Part shown: positions 9,106 through 16,852 of the stretch, one piece after another
How positions within the stretch are numbered: the stretch's first letter is position 1
Layout of the letters: every line of letters starts with the position of its first letter
Program-made: the position numbers and the translations under genes
Notes under the pieces: model-generated
Told to the model about the DNA's origin: nothing
Seen by the model: only the letters and a program-made list of their open reading frames with translations
The model's database searches: none
NCBI RefSeq assembly: GCF_016618195.1
Contig: NZ_CP067099.1
Span: 2,418,001 to 2,482,000 of the forward strand
Direction of reading: 5' to 3'
Length of the DNA: 64,000 bases
Origin: Providencia manganoxydans
GTDB taxonomy: Bacteria; Pseudomonadota; Gammaproteobacteria; Enterobacterales; Enterobacteriaceae

Positions 9106-10071
9106 ATGCTAATATCAAAAATCCGCAGAGCTTTTATTTTATCTCTATGGGTGATAGCACCATGGATAATTGGGATCATCTTCCAACAAGCCATGTTTGG
9201 GCTTTTAATGTCTTTCGGTGGCTATCTGCTAGTGGTTTCATTCCCTAAACTCCCCCAAAAAAAGTCACTATTTGTTTTATTACAAGGTGCTTGCATTATT
9301 TCTATCTTTGCAAGTATCGGCGTTAGTATCCCCCTTGGCAGTCTGCTATTTTTTCTCTTTTCAGCAATTGCTGCGTACCTTCAAGGCTATTCAGAGCTAC
9401 GAGCGACCTATCTACGATTACCTATCGCACTAGGTGTGTTAGCCTACTTTCTTTCTATTGGACAAATTCCCACTCAAGGTGCGCTATTTTATGCGATAGC
9501 ATTTAGTGCTGGTACATTCTGGGGTGTGGTCGTGAATTTTATGATGTTACCACGTGAAATAAAGACTATCTCACCGGTAAAAGTAGAGATGAACCAACCT
9601 TCAGTGCAACGTTTTTCCATCGCTATCGTACTGGTTGCACTAATAGGAAGCGCAATCGCAACAGTGATCCCGAGCTTACATCCATGTTGGCTACCTGCTG
9701 CTGGATTAAGAGTGATGAAAGCCGAACGAACTGCAACATGGGTACGCTTAAAACAACGTGGCGCAGGTACCCTACTTGGCGCTATTGTTGGTGGGCTAAT
9801 ATTGGGGTTATATGACAACCCATGGCTGCATGTTTCACTTGTGGGGTTACTACTATTCGCTATGTTAATGATAGGAGCGAAACGCTATGGTTACTGGACT
9901 TTTTGTTTAACGGCTATAGCCCTTACCTTTAATTTGGCACCTAATGCAGGGCCTATTACATTAGCTATAGACAGATCCATGCTAACGATTTTGGCACTAG
10001 CTATCGCAATTACCATGCTATTGTTATTACCAAAGTCTGTAATCCCCTCATCAAACAATAACCCGCACTAG
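9106..10071 (+). CDS. FUSC-family inner-membrane protein
   Basis: A 321-residue membrane protein with two blocks of hydrophobic helices (about 8-150 and 170-312) separated by a short polar loop near 150-165. The second block carries HPCWLPAAGLRVMKAERTAT and then RGAGTLLGAIVGGLILG, the arrangement seen in fusaric acid resistance/aromatic acid exporter (FUSC) proteins. It is shorter than AaeB and lacks its cytoplasmic domain, as in the compact subgroup. Substrate unknown. No membrane-fusion partner gene is next to it. A terminator overlaps its stop codon. Confidence 0.8.
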   Translation: MLISKIRRAFILSLWVIAPWIIGIIFQQAMFGLLMSFGGYLLVVSFPKLPQKKSLFVLLQGACIISIFASIGVSIPLGSLLFFLFSAIAAYLQGYSELRATYLRLPIALGVLAYFLSIGQIPTQGALFYAIAFSAGTFWGVVVNFMMLPREIKTISPVKVEMNQPSVQRFSIAIVLVALIGSAIATVIPSLHPCWLPAAGLRVMKAERTATWVRLKQRGAGTLLGAIVGGLILGLYDNPWLHVSLVGLLLFAMLMIGAKRYGYWTFCLTAIALTFNLAPNAGPITLAIDRSMLTILALAIAITMLLLLPKSVIPSSNNNPH

Positions 10072-10081
10072 GCGGGTTATT
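10057..10081 (+). terminator. terminator overlapping the FUSC stop codon
   Basis: A ten-base-pair stem AATAACCCGC/GCGGGTTATT with loop ACTAG; the loop contains the TAG stop. It is followed by TCCGTTTTG, so only moderately T-rich. Confidence 0.65.
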
Positions 10082-10096
10082 CCGTTTTGACTCAAT

Positions 10097-10219
10097 GATC
10101 AGGAAGAGATTCGAACCCTTGGTTGATACAGTATTGGTTGCGTGCACCACTGCTCAATCTAGCTAGTATCACACTTTGTCCCGTCAGGATTTTACTCCAG
10201 CCATCTCGTGCACCTGATT
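10097..10219 (-). other. tRNA-3'-end-like structured segment
   Basis: On the minus strand, AAGGG-TTCGAAT-CTCTT looks like a complete T-arm, followed by CCTGATC as an acceptor-like strand. A nearly matching AATCAGG lies 110 bases upstream on the same strand. The spacing (123 bases) is too long for a normal tRNA and no D-arm or encoded CCA is seen. It may be a degenerate tRNA, an old attachment site or an unrelated structured RNA. Confidence 0.3.
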
Positions 10220-10240
10220 AATTAGGCTCTATATAATAAG

Positions 10241-11233
10241 TTATTTTGTAGCTCTTCTGTTTTTGATAGTTCTAAAGATATTTAGAGATAAACTTGCCAA
10301 GATTGCAACTGCACCTCCAATGAAGGTTTCATATACTCTAGATACTGGCAATAAATAAGTTGGATCATGTAAATATTCGGTTTCTTCTAGCAGCAGTAAT
10401 ACAAAGATAGTAATAGAAAATGTCTTAAGCATATAATTTAAATGGAAAAAAGTAGGAATAAAAAATATAACCAATGCTAAAACAATTAAATATACCTTAA
10501 TATCCTGTGATTTTGTTACGCTAAACATAAAGACAATAAAAGTGGCTGCCAGTAAGCTTCCTAAAAATCGTAAGCAAGTCACTTTTATTATATTCAGCTC
10601 TTTTGGATGAAGAAGCATAACAAATGTTAATGGCGCCCAGTATGGTTTGTATAAATTTAGATAATCAGGAATGGACAGGCTAAGGAAGAGAAAAATACTA
10701 AATATAAATGCTCGAATATAAATATGCTCATTGCTATGAAACATTTGCTTAGAAAACAAACCATTTCTAAAGGCATGATTCTTATAATGTTTTCTTTTTA
10801 ATACACTTAAAACAATTAAGCTAACAATCACCCCCGTAGTATACGCCATTGGTATATCAGCGCTGATAGAGCCGAGTGTTGTCCCCATGCAAGAAAAAAT
10901 AATAATAAATGGAAAAACGCGATCTAAATAATCATCTTTTTTATAAAAAAGATAATAGCAGTATGATACAAGAAATAAATAAATATAAAAATAAATGGTT
11001 AATTTCAGTAGAAAACCAATCGCCCCCCCTACCATGACCAACAAAAGTAAAAAAGTCATATAAAAAATATTACTACTATCATTTTTCGCGTCATAAACAA
11101 TACTCGAAAATAATGTAGTTAAAACACCAAACATACAACCAACAATGCCAAATAAGGAAAAACACACTGCTGAATTTATTATAACAGCAATAAAAAAGGT
11201 GCCATTATTACGAAAACTGACATATTCCGACAT
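10241..11233 (-). CDS. FUSC-like multi-pass membrane protein
   Basis: About 330 residues with ten or so hydrophobic segments in two halves. The second half has YWAPLTFVMLLHP and then RFLGSLLAATFIVF, matching the layout of FUSC-domain proteins, and a SRVYETFIGGAVAILA end. The frame is open to a GTG six codons further upstream, but the ATG at 11233 is better placed behind AGAGG. It is oriented tail-to-tail with the FUSC protein on the plus strand, and the two differ strongly in composition (this one is very AT- and Ile/Phe-rich), so they are probably not a recent duplication. Substrate unknown. Confidence 0.7.
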   Translation of the reverse strand: MSEYVSFRNNGTFFIAVIINSAVCFSLFGIVGCMFGVLTTLFSSIVYDAKNDSSNIFYMTFLLLLVMVGGAIGFLLKLTIYFYIYLFLVSYCYYLFYKKDDYLDRVFPFIIIFSCMGTTLGSISADIPMAYTTGVIVSLIVLSVLKRKHYKNHAFRNGLFSKQMFHSNEHIYIRAFIFSIFLFLSLSIPDYLNLYKPYWAPLTFVMLLHPKELNIIKVTCLRFLGSLLAATFIVFMFSVTKSQDIKVYLIVLALVIFFIPTFFHLNYMLKTFSITIFVLLLLEETEYLHDPTYLLPVSRVYETFIGGAVAILASLSLNIFRTIKNRRATK

Positions 11234-11516
11234 CCTAAAAATACCTCTCACCTAAGCCCTATCTAATTAAGTTTATTGGAATATTATGTTTTAGCATATT
11301 CGCCAATAGAGGTATACAACATAACCAAATTTGAATTATTGCTTGTTCTATTAATATGCATTTTTAATCAATAGCACTTAGCCAAAATCACCATAATAGA
11401 TAATCTAAATATGACAATAAAATATCCACTCTGGTTTTGAAGTTCTATACAACAATTGAACAATCTATTATCGATAAGGCACTGTGTTCATTCACAGGCC
11501 GCACGCGTTATAAATT

Positions 11517-12155
11517 TTAATGCTGGCTTCTTTGCTTTTTACACTCTTCCATTGCGACGGAATAACCAAGCTCTGTATCTTGATTATATTCATAGCCAAT
11601 AAAAGCGTACTCTAAATCAATATAAAAAGAATCTTTATATTGCTCTCCTGTAAGGCTAATGACAAAATTATCACCTTCAAAAGAGTAATAACGTTCCATT
11701 CCATTCATACTTCTCGCCTGCTTTAGCACACCATAATTTCTTTTTAAACTATTAGTAATTTTACCAAGAAGATTATGATAGTCCTTCACATTGGCCGGTT
11801 GACTTTTATAGCTGATAGCAAGTAACCCATTGAAAGTAAACCTATTATATTTGGGCATAATCAGCAGTTCATATTCCCCAGTATTTTTTATTGTTTCATC
11901 TAAGTTATTGGCTTTTACGACTACGAATGGGCATCTTTTGGGATCATTAATTATTTCATATGGCTCTGCTAGTTTGCTTTTAACCTCATCTAAATCATCA
12001 CCCCATCTAAATCCGAATGGTGCAGAGTTTAGATCACTGAGAGTATTTTTTGGGGCTATCTTTTTTAAAGATATTGGTTCATTATCCGAGTTAGCCCAGG
12101 TAGTTATAGATATAATGGATATAAGAAATAAAGAAACTACATTTATTATTTTCAC
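11517..12155 (-). CDS. exported protein of unknown function
   Basis: A 212-residue protein with a signal peptide (MKIINVVSLFLISIISITTWA/NSD). The mature part starts with a polar linker and then APFGFRWGDDLDEVKSKL, a pattern seen in small secreted proteins whose fold opens with FGFxWG. It contains Cys at the segment KRCPF and another near the C-terminus (MEECKK), possibly a disulfide. Monocistronic by spacing. I do not recognise a function. Confidence 0.7.
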   Translation of the reverse strand: MKIINVVSLFLISIISITTWANSDNEPISLKKIAPKNTLSDLNSAPFGFRWGDDLDEVKSKLAEPYEIINDPKRCPFVVVKANNLDETIKNTGEYELLIMPKYNRFTFNGLLAISYKSQPANVKDYHNLLGKITNSLKRNYGVLKQARSMNGMERYYSFEGDNFVISLTGEQYKDSFYIDLEYAFIGYEYNQDTELGYSVAMEECKKQRSQH

Positions 12156-12322
12156 TTAGTTGTTACCATTGAACGATTAATCATTAATTTAAGGCACCTA
12201 TTGTGCCAATTTATTTTTACGTAAAAAAGCCACACTAAGTGACCTATTGAATCTACGAATTATTTTGTATTTTACACATTAGTTTTGATAGCATTATCCC
12301 TCTTTAATATAGGATATTTTAT

Positions 12323-12529
12323 ATGCACAAAACTAAAGTATTGGCTTTACTTATGGTTATTACCGCTATAACCGCATGTTCTTCTGCGACTCAACACAAT
12401 CCTGTTTCTAGCACTTGTGTGATCAAAATGGATACACCCGAGGGCGATTTGCCCGGCAAAATAGAACAAGCAAGTAGTAATAGTGAAGAGTGCAAAGCTA
12501 TTGAGAAAGCAATAGATAAAAGCATTTGA
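12323..12529 (+). CDS. small lipoprotein
   Basis: A 68-residue lipoprotein: signal peptide MHKTKVLALLMVITAITAC with lipobox ITAC, Ser at +2 (outer-membrane sorting). The mature part is about 50 residues with two further cysteines (SSTCV and SEECK). A weak stem-loop follows at 12555-12572. Function unknown. It is the last gene before the IS element. Confidence 0.65.
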   Translation: MHKTKVLALLMVITAITACSSATQHNPVSSTCVIKMDTPEGDLPGKIEQASSNSEECKAIEKAIDKSI

Positions 12530-12666
12530 TCTCATCACTCATCATAGAGTAGACGGCTGATTTAGTTCAGCCAGACTGTTCTGTGCCACTAAAACTTTTG
12601 TCGCAAGAGATCCTGTGATTCGAAATCACTCATTGAGTGTAATGGTCAACAAATTCTGTAGAAGAT

Positions 12667-13508
12667 CTAAGCGGCATTTTTTAGTTCATGATATTTTTGA
12701 TGGGGCGTTAAATAACCAATCGTTGAATGGCGTCGATGATAATTGTAAAACTGAATGTAATTTTCAACTTCACAGACAACAGATTGATGATTTATAAACG
12801 ATAAAGGGTTGAGTCTTTCTGTCTTTAAACTCCTAAAAAATCTTTCCATCACCGCATTGTCGAGGCAATTACCTCGCCGACTCATGCTTTGCGTTATTTT
12901 TCGTTCAAAGAGGTGCATTCTAAATTCTTCCGATGAATATTGGCAACCTTGGTCTGAATGGAACATCAAACTTGTCGTATCGGGTAATTGTCGTTCAATC
13001 GCGTTATCTAAGGCTTCTTTCACTAATTTCGAATCCGGTTTTGTCGACAAGGCATAACCAATAATTTCTTTGGTCGCTAAATCCAACACACAGGCTAAAT
13101 AACTCCATCCATGATGATGTCTAATATATGTGATATCCCCGACATAATAGTGATTATGCTGTTCAGGCGAAAATTGGCGTTTAAGCAAATTAGGGGCATA
13201 TCGATGTTCATTACCCGATGAGGGATAGTCGTGCTTTTTCGTTGGTATAGTTGCAATTAATTGCTTTAATTTCATGATCTTAGATACTTTATGAGTGCCA
13301 ATTTGGTGCCCTAAATCGTTTAGTTCTGCTTGGATACGCCTTTTGCCATACTTCTGACCCGATGCATCAAAAATACGTTTTATTTCGCCACACAGCCTTT
13401 CATTTTCAACTGTCGGTATTTTCGTTTCATATAATAAAAGCGACTGCTGCTTACTTCAAAAATGTGGCATAACTCAGTGACAGTGAAATTTGGGTACATT
13501 ATTTTCAT
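12667..13508 (-). pseudogene. IS3-family transposase OrfB, frameshifted
   Basis: The DDE integrase-core protein of the IS. The catalytic residues are in place: GDITYI, HSDQGCQY and NAVMERFF. The N-terminal part reads in the -1 frame of orfA (KIMYPNFTVTELCHIF...), then the frame breaks at the A-run 13419-13422 and resumes one frame over as IPTVENERLCGEIKRIFDAS. One extra A there would restore a 280-residue protein, the usual length. The intact downstream frame alone would start at 13275 and lack the HTH-21 part. Transposition by this copy is unlikely unless supplied in trans. Confidence 0.85.
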
Positions 13509-13513
13509 TTGCT

Positions 13514-13810
13514 TCACGATTTTGAGTTTTGATTGTCGAGAATGCAGTAAGCAGCGGCTTTTTTTAATATATCGTTATCCCTCTGAGCACGCTTAAGTTG
13601 AGCTTCTAATTCTTGTATGCGTTGTTGTTCGGGGGTAAGTGCTTTTGATTTTACAGGCGTATTTCCCTTTAACTCAGCAAGATATTGTTGCTTCCATCGC
13701 GATACGGCAGATTTACCCGCTCCCGATATTTTTTCGACTTGGATATTACTGTATCCCCCTTCAACCATGAGTTTTGCATATTCCAGTTTTTGCTTTGCGC
13801 TAAAGGTCAC
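13514..13810 (-). CDS. IS3-family OrfA (HTH) with damaged N-terminus
   Basis: 98 residues from a GTG. HTH at about 10-45 (GGYSNIQVEKISGAGKSAVS) and a leucine zipper PEQQRIQELEAQLKRAQRDN. A better start is the ATG at 13828 behind AGGT, but codon 3 in that frame is TGA, so the original N-terminus seems to have been lost by a point mutation. It could still be made at a low level from the GTG. Confidence 0.8.
   Translation of the reverse strand: MTFSAKQKLEYAKLMVEGGYSNIQVEKISGAGKSAVSRWKQQYLAELKGNTPVKSKALTPEQQRIQELEAQLKRAQRDNDILKKAAAYCILDNQNSKS
13559..13565 (-). other. programmed -1 frameshift site of the IS
   Basis: On the minus strand TTAAAAAAAGCC gives the A7G slippery stretch used by IS3-type elements. 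A -1 slip there joins ILKK of OrfA to a frame that runs without stop into OrfB (SRCLLHSRQSKLKIVKQ). Confidence 0.7.
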
Positions 13811-13895
13811 TTTTACTTTTCAGGTCATATTTATACCTATAAGATTTTGCTTAATTATAAGCTATAAATCTCTACAGTTTTATTAGACCATTACA

Positions 13896-13936
13896 CATAT
13901 AAAGGGCTTTACATATTTGGAGTCCTTTTTAGTCAT
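13896..13936 (-). pseudogene. small phage gene cut by the IS
   Basis: An ATG overlapping the stop of the preceding gene (ATGAC/TAA) opens MTKKDSKYVKPFI and runs straight into the IS end. Thirteen codons remain. Nothing on the far side of the IS continues it. Confidence 0.5.
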
Positions 13937-14187
13937 TGTTTCTAGCCTCTTCAATTTCCCGTATTGCTTAATCCTTCCAAATGATGGCTTTTACCGCCCA
14001 CATTTGAGCATCCATAATGCGACGCATGGCTTCATCATGGATCATCAGCGCCTCTTCTGATGCCACATCCTCCCTACTGTCATGCACCAAATCAATCAGC
14101 TCTGCTGATTTTTGTTGCGGATATTGTCCAACGATATTTTGAACTAGTCGCCCATACCGACAGGTTGGAATTAGTGAGCGTTGTTAC
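13929..14187 (-). pseudogene. phage-derived gene fragment with in-frame stop
   Basis: An 85-codon remnant reading RSLIPTCRYGRLVQNIVGQY... and ...EEALMIHDEAMRRIMDAQMW. It lacks a start (TAA upstream in frame). A TAA after AIIWKD is followed in the same frame by AIREIEEARNND and the proper end, so the gene has one premature stop and a missing 5' part. It is the style of a lambdoid early-region protein; I cannot name it. Confidence 0.6.
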
Positions 14188-14250
14188 CACGTTCTGTTTA
14201 TTCCCTCGGATTCGGGGGAATTAATAACAAAAATCAGATGATGATTTATA

Positions 14251-14754
14251 TCATTGTTCCCACTGCCATTCCCAAGACTTGCTATCTCCACCTATGGAGC
14301 CTAAACTCTGAAGTCTTTCCCAATTTCGGTCGTTCTCTATTTGCTTCATTCTACTCTCGATATATTGCTTTTCATCTCTAGATAGATCTCTATAAATATA
14401 CATAGCCTCAAGCGAGCTATACTCCCTATCTAAAGATTCGATTTTTCGTTGCGATGCTTCAGATTGCTCTTTTTCCCTCTTTCGCCTGACATTCTCTTGC
14501 TTATCTCTTTCATATCTAAGATAATCCAATGAATAGGCATATGAGCCATCATTTTGACTTCTTACAGCGGCTCTGTTTTGTTGTTGCTCTAATTCAACCT
14601 CAAACTTTGTTTTGCTCTGCCCCATTGAATAGGTATTTATGGGTTTAACTCCACTAGAGGATTTTTTAATTTTTTGGTTTTCACTTTTTATCTCCATTGC
14701 AGGTGTGGAGCATCCAAGCAAAAATAAGTAAGGTAATATGATTATCGCTTTCAT
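14251..14754 (-). CDS. charged coiled-coil lipoprotein
   Basis: 167 residues from MKAIIILPYLFLLGC; lipobox LLGC with Ser at +2. The frame is open 14 codons upstream but that part is not a signal peptide. After a basic linker, residues 60-140 are very rich in Glu, Lys, Arg and Gln (DKQENVRRKREKEQSEAS) and should form a helical rod, ending in a Trp-rich EWQWEQ tail. The ribosome site is poor. It lies inside the phage remnant and may be a lysogenic-conversion gene. Function unknown. Confidence 0.6.
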   Translation of the reverse strand: MKAIIILPYLFLLGCSTPAMEIKSENQKIKKSSSGVKPINTYSMGQSKTKFEVELEQQQNRAAVRSQNDGSYAYSLDYLRYERDKQENVRRKREKEQSEASQRKIESLDREYSSLEAMYIYRDLSRDEKQYIESRMKQIENDRNWERLQSLGSIGGDSKSWEWQWEQ

Positions 14755-14874
14755 ATAGTCACTATAAGTAATTATTGGTATTAGATAGTATTCCAATAAA
14801 TACTTTTAGCGCTCAAAAATTCCATAATCGTTTGACTTATATTTAACAAAATACAATCCTTAGACTTTGAAAGC

Positions 14875-14898
14875 AAAAAGCCCCACCGAAGTGAGGCT
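14875..14898 (-). terminator. rho-independent terminator of the phage-remnant operon
   Basis: AGCC-CAC arms at 14879-14886 and 14891-14898 around CGAA, one mismatch. On the minus strand the stem is followed by TTTTTGC. It would end transcripts coming from the small genes at 15-16.6 kb. Confidence 0.7.
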
Positions 14899-14981
14899 CT
14901 ATTTTCTTTCGTTTGGGATAATGAAATGCAAAATTCCCATCATTAGAGCCATGATAGTCCATAAATCCGAAAAATTAATAG

Positions 14982-15297
14982 TTACTTTCTATTTATATCC
15001 TTATTTATAGAAATAGACTCTCTTTTGGTTACCACATGCAGCATTTTATCAGCGTGAGCCTCCTCTTCGAAGGAATTTTCCACCAAGAACTCAAATATTG
15101 GCTTGAAGTTGTCATAACATGTTGTTTTCGGGATATCGATAACTGTTTGCAGCTTAATGAATATACGCTAAGTGTTCTTTGAACTTGCGCTTTAATAGCC
15201 CTACACACTTGCTGACTGCTTCATTATACTTATGAATAGCCCAACATAATTTTAGTGTTGTTAATACGCTCATAAACGCTTCTGCTTCGTTTTTCAT
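14982..15297 (-). pseudogene. probable frameshifted small phage gene
   Basis: The first part is a 47-codon frame from the ATG at 15297 (GGAG 8 bases upstream), MKNEAEAFMSVLTTLKLCWA..., ending at 15154. Directly behind, one frame over and without its own start, 61 codons continue (FIKLQTVIDIPKTTCYDNF ... DINRK) to 14982. A single frameshift near 15165 would join them into one protein of about 105 residues. Alternatively the first 47 codons are a complete gene. No family recognised. Confidence 0.45.
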
Positions 15298-15374
15298 GCT
15301 CTCACTCCAGACAGTAGTTGATCTAATCGCTTTAAATGCAAGCATCTGAGTCCAGTAACATTAGCAAATGACAA
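15294..15374 (-). CDS. possible 26-aa phage peptide
   Basis: A TTG-started frame reading LSFANVTGLRCLHLKRLDQL and ending LSGVRA. Its TGA overlaps the ATG of the next gene (ATGA), as for the other small genes here. No clear ribosome site. Low support beyond the overlap. Confidence 0.25.
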   Translation of the reverse strand: MSFANVTGLRCLHLKRLDQLLSGVRA

Positions 15375-15420
15375 CTCTCATTTAACACTTGAAGTCATAA
15401 ATCGAGTTGTCATTTGCTAA
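15361..15420. repeat. perfect 17-bp inverted repeat
   Basis: TTAGCAAATGACAACTC at 15361-15377 and its exact complement at 15404-15420, with a 26-base spacer. It straddles the end of the upstream phage gene (stop at 15382). There is no T-run, so it is not a classic terminator. It could be a repressor operator pair or an RNA stem. Confidence 0.8.
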
Positions 15421-15677
15421 AGTGACCTGTAGCTCGTTAAATTTCTCCTTGATAATATCGAGAGCGTTTTTAGCTAACTTATATTCGTAAATTCCACCTC
15501 TTTTTTACCGATGACCGAGATCGCGCCGACTTTATTCATCTTCTTAAAGAGAGCAACAGTTATCGATTGCTTCACCGCTGACAAAGCGACAACTTGCTTA
15601 GTTGTGAAACTAGATAAATGAGATACAGCGTTAATAATTTCAGCTGACTTTATTGCTTCAAATGTTTTTGTGATCAT
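15382..15677 (-). pseudogene. phage winged-helix-like protein, frameshifted
   Basis: It starts MITKTFEAIKSAEIINAV with AAGGAG 5 bases upstream. The N-terminal part (HLSSFTTKQVVALSAVKQS) looks like a winged-helix DNA-binding segment. At a run of six A (15501-15506 on this strand) the frame is lost; a seventh A would continue it as GKKRGGIYEYKLAKNALDI ... YDFKC, about 98 residues in all. The out-of-frame ending VEFTNIS is therefore artefactual. Its ATG overlaps the stop of the 42-aa gene before it. Confidence 0.6.
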
Positions 15678-15802
15678 GACTTCTCCTTGTTTAGATTGTG
15701 ACGATTTATTAACTCCCTGCGGCACTCATTTAGATAAATAACTAGCTTATGCACTTCATCTAAACGTTCATCTAGTTGCTTTAGTTTTTCTTCTGGTGTC
15801 AC
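15674..15802 (-). CDS. 42-aa coiled-coil phage protein
   Basis: A GTG start with GGAGGGCG eight bases upstream. Product MTPEEKLKQLDERLDEVHKL then VIYLNECRRELINRHNLNKEKS: one amphipathic helix with heptad-like leucines. It overlaps the upstream gene by GTGA and the downstream gene by ATGA, a packing typical of lambdoid nin-region operons. Function unknown. Confidence 0.6.
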   Translation of the reverse strand: MTPEEKLKQLDERLDEVHKLVIYLNECRRELINRHNLNKEKS

Positions 15803-15942
15803 TTTTTCGCCCTCCGCTTCTTTTCTACTGGCTTACTTTGCAGTTCCTCGGCGTTGAACTGCTTTCCCTACGTCTGTAAGCGCTGAGGAATCACTTCAAT
15901 CCACTTCTTCCTTTGCTCAAGTGTGTTAGTTCGCTTTGCCAT
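15799..15942 (-). pseudogene. 47-codon phage gene with in-frame amber
   Basis: It reads MAKRTNTLEQRKKWIEVIPQ RLQT, then TAG at 15868-15870, then GKQFNAEELQSKPVEKKRRAKK. The frame continues cleanly past the amber to a TGA that overlaps the next GTG. A point mutation (for example from CAG or GAG) is the simplest explanation. The product is short, basic and lysine-rich. Confidence 0.55.
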
Positions 15943-15948
15943 TATTTT

Positions 15949-16116
15949 TTATTTCTTGGCTGTTCTGTTTATCTTTGCGTGACCTGTTTGACGTGAGTCA
16001 TGAGCTGGATAACTATATGCCCTGTCACTATCAATAATCATTCCACAGCTCGGGTTAGCTGCTAATTTATCTATCAGCAGCGACATGCCACTTAATACAA
16101 TTCTATGTTTATTCAT
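15949..16116 (-). CDS. 55-aa phage protein of unknown function
   Basis: An ATG overlapping the TGA of ninB (CGATGA). Product MNKHRIVLSGMSLLIDKLAA ... INRTAKK, with a central NPSCGMIIDSDRAYSYPAHD segment. Six bases separate its stop from the next ATG. Placement right after ninB suggests a nin-region accessory gene. Confidence 0.55.
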   Translation of the reverse strand: MNKHRIVLSGMSLLIDKLAANPSCGMIIDSDRAYSYPAHDSRQTGHAKINRTAKK

Positions 16117-16585
16117 CGCTCTTGCTGCTCCTTGAGTTTCTGTTTGTCACCGATACGTTGCGCCCACTCCAGTTCTCTCTTTGCGTCATCAGTAAATTTG
16201 ACGCCATTTTGTGAGCCGAACCAGTGAGCGCATTCGATAACATCTGCTATCTGCCTTACTCGCATTTTGCTAGTACATTCACCGAAATAGACAATGCCTC
16301 CACTTAGCCCCACAACCGACCGCTGAGTACCACCATTGACTTGTTTATTCAAAACCGTGTTAAGTCCTTCCAATCCTCTTTGTCGTACCGCTGCCCCTGC
16401 CACATAACCTGCTTAGACAAATCAGTAAGAGTTGCCCACATACGGTCATTTTGTGCTTTGGTTCGTTTGGTTTCGAAGAGTTTGACTTCGTATGGCTTGG
16501 CAGAATCTATTGGTAGGTTTTGTATTGCTTCGATCGCGTTCTGTCTGATTTTTTTACTACTGAGGTAATATGTCTTTAGCGACAT
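16113..16585 (-). pseudogene. ninB: NinB-family recombination protein, frameshifted
   Basis: The 5' frame begins MSLKTYYLSSKKIRQNAIEA and contains KAQNDRMWATLTDLSKQVMW; the 3' frame contains GECTSKMRVRQIADVIE and ELEWAQRIGD. Both match the order of lambda NinB (Orf), a recombination-mediator protein. The frames meet at a run of four A/T at 16351-16354; a fifth T on the coding strand would give RFLNKQ and a full-length protein of about 157 residues. GGAGG precedes the start. Confidence 0.8.
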
Positions 16586-16852
16586 TTAACCTCCTTTTTC
16601 CATTTTTGACAGTCGAAAACCTTTACTAGATAAATATTTCAATTTATTACAATATATAAAAACCGTAATTTGGAATGGGGTTATGTTACTGTGTTTTTTA
16701 GACATAAGATTTTTTTAATTCTTTTTCTTGGTTTTTTTGTTTTGATAAATATAAATATTGATACTACTGATACAGTTGAATTACTCATTAGGTATTTAAG
16801 AAAAGAGGTAGTCTAAACTTAGTGATCGGAAATTTGCTTCCAAGTTAGCCTC

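Larger units (their letters stand above)
12638..13895 (-). mobile_element. IS3-family insertion sequence, inactive
   Basis: A 1258-bp element with imperfect terminal inverted repeats: TGTAATGGTC opens the left end, and the complement of the right end also opens with TGTAATGGTC; matches continue to CTGTAGA. It holds orfA and orfB with the A7G slippage site of IS3-type elements. No target duplication is visible (GAG on the left, CAT on the right), and the right side cuts a small phage gene (13896-13936) whose continuation is not found on the left. That pattern fits a deletion next to the IS. Both reading frames are damaged. Confidence 0.85.

Noticed and set aside
9489..9818. 109-codon antisense frame inside the FUSC gene
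   Set aside because: Shadow of a clear membrane-protein gene with matching family motifs.
10131..10220. Complete tRNA gene
   Set aside because: T-arm-like part exists, but no D-arm or anticodon arm at normal spacing and total length is too great.
12815..13057. Plus-strand frames within the IS
   Set aside because: Shadows of the transposase on the minus strand.
15361..15420. Two-unit CRISPR-like repeat
   Set aside because: The arms are inverted, not direct, and there are only two; no cas genes.
16586..16852. Additional phage gene upstream of ninB
   Set aside because: Very AT-rich, no open frame with a start and ribosome site.
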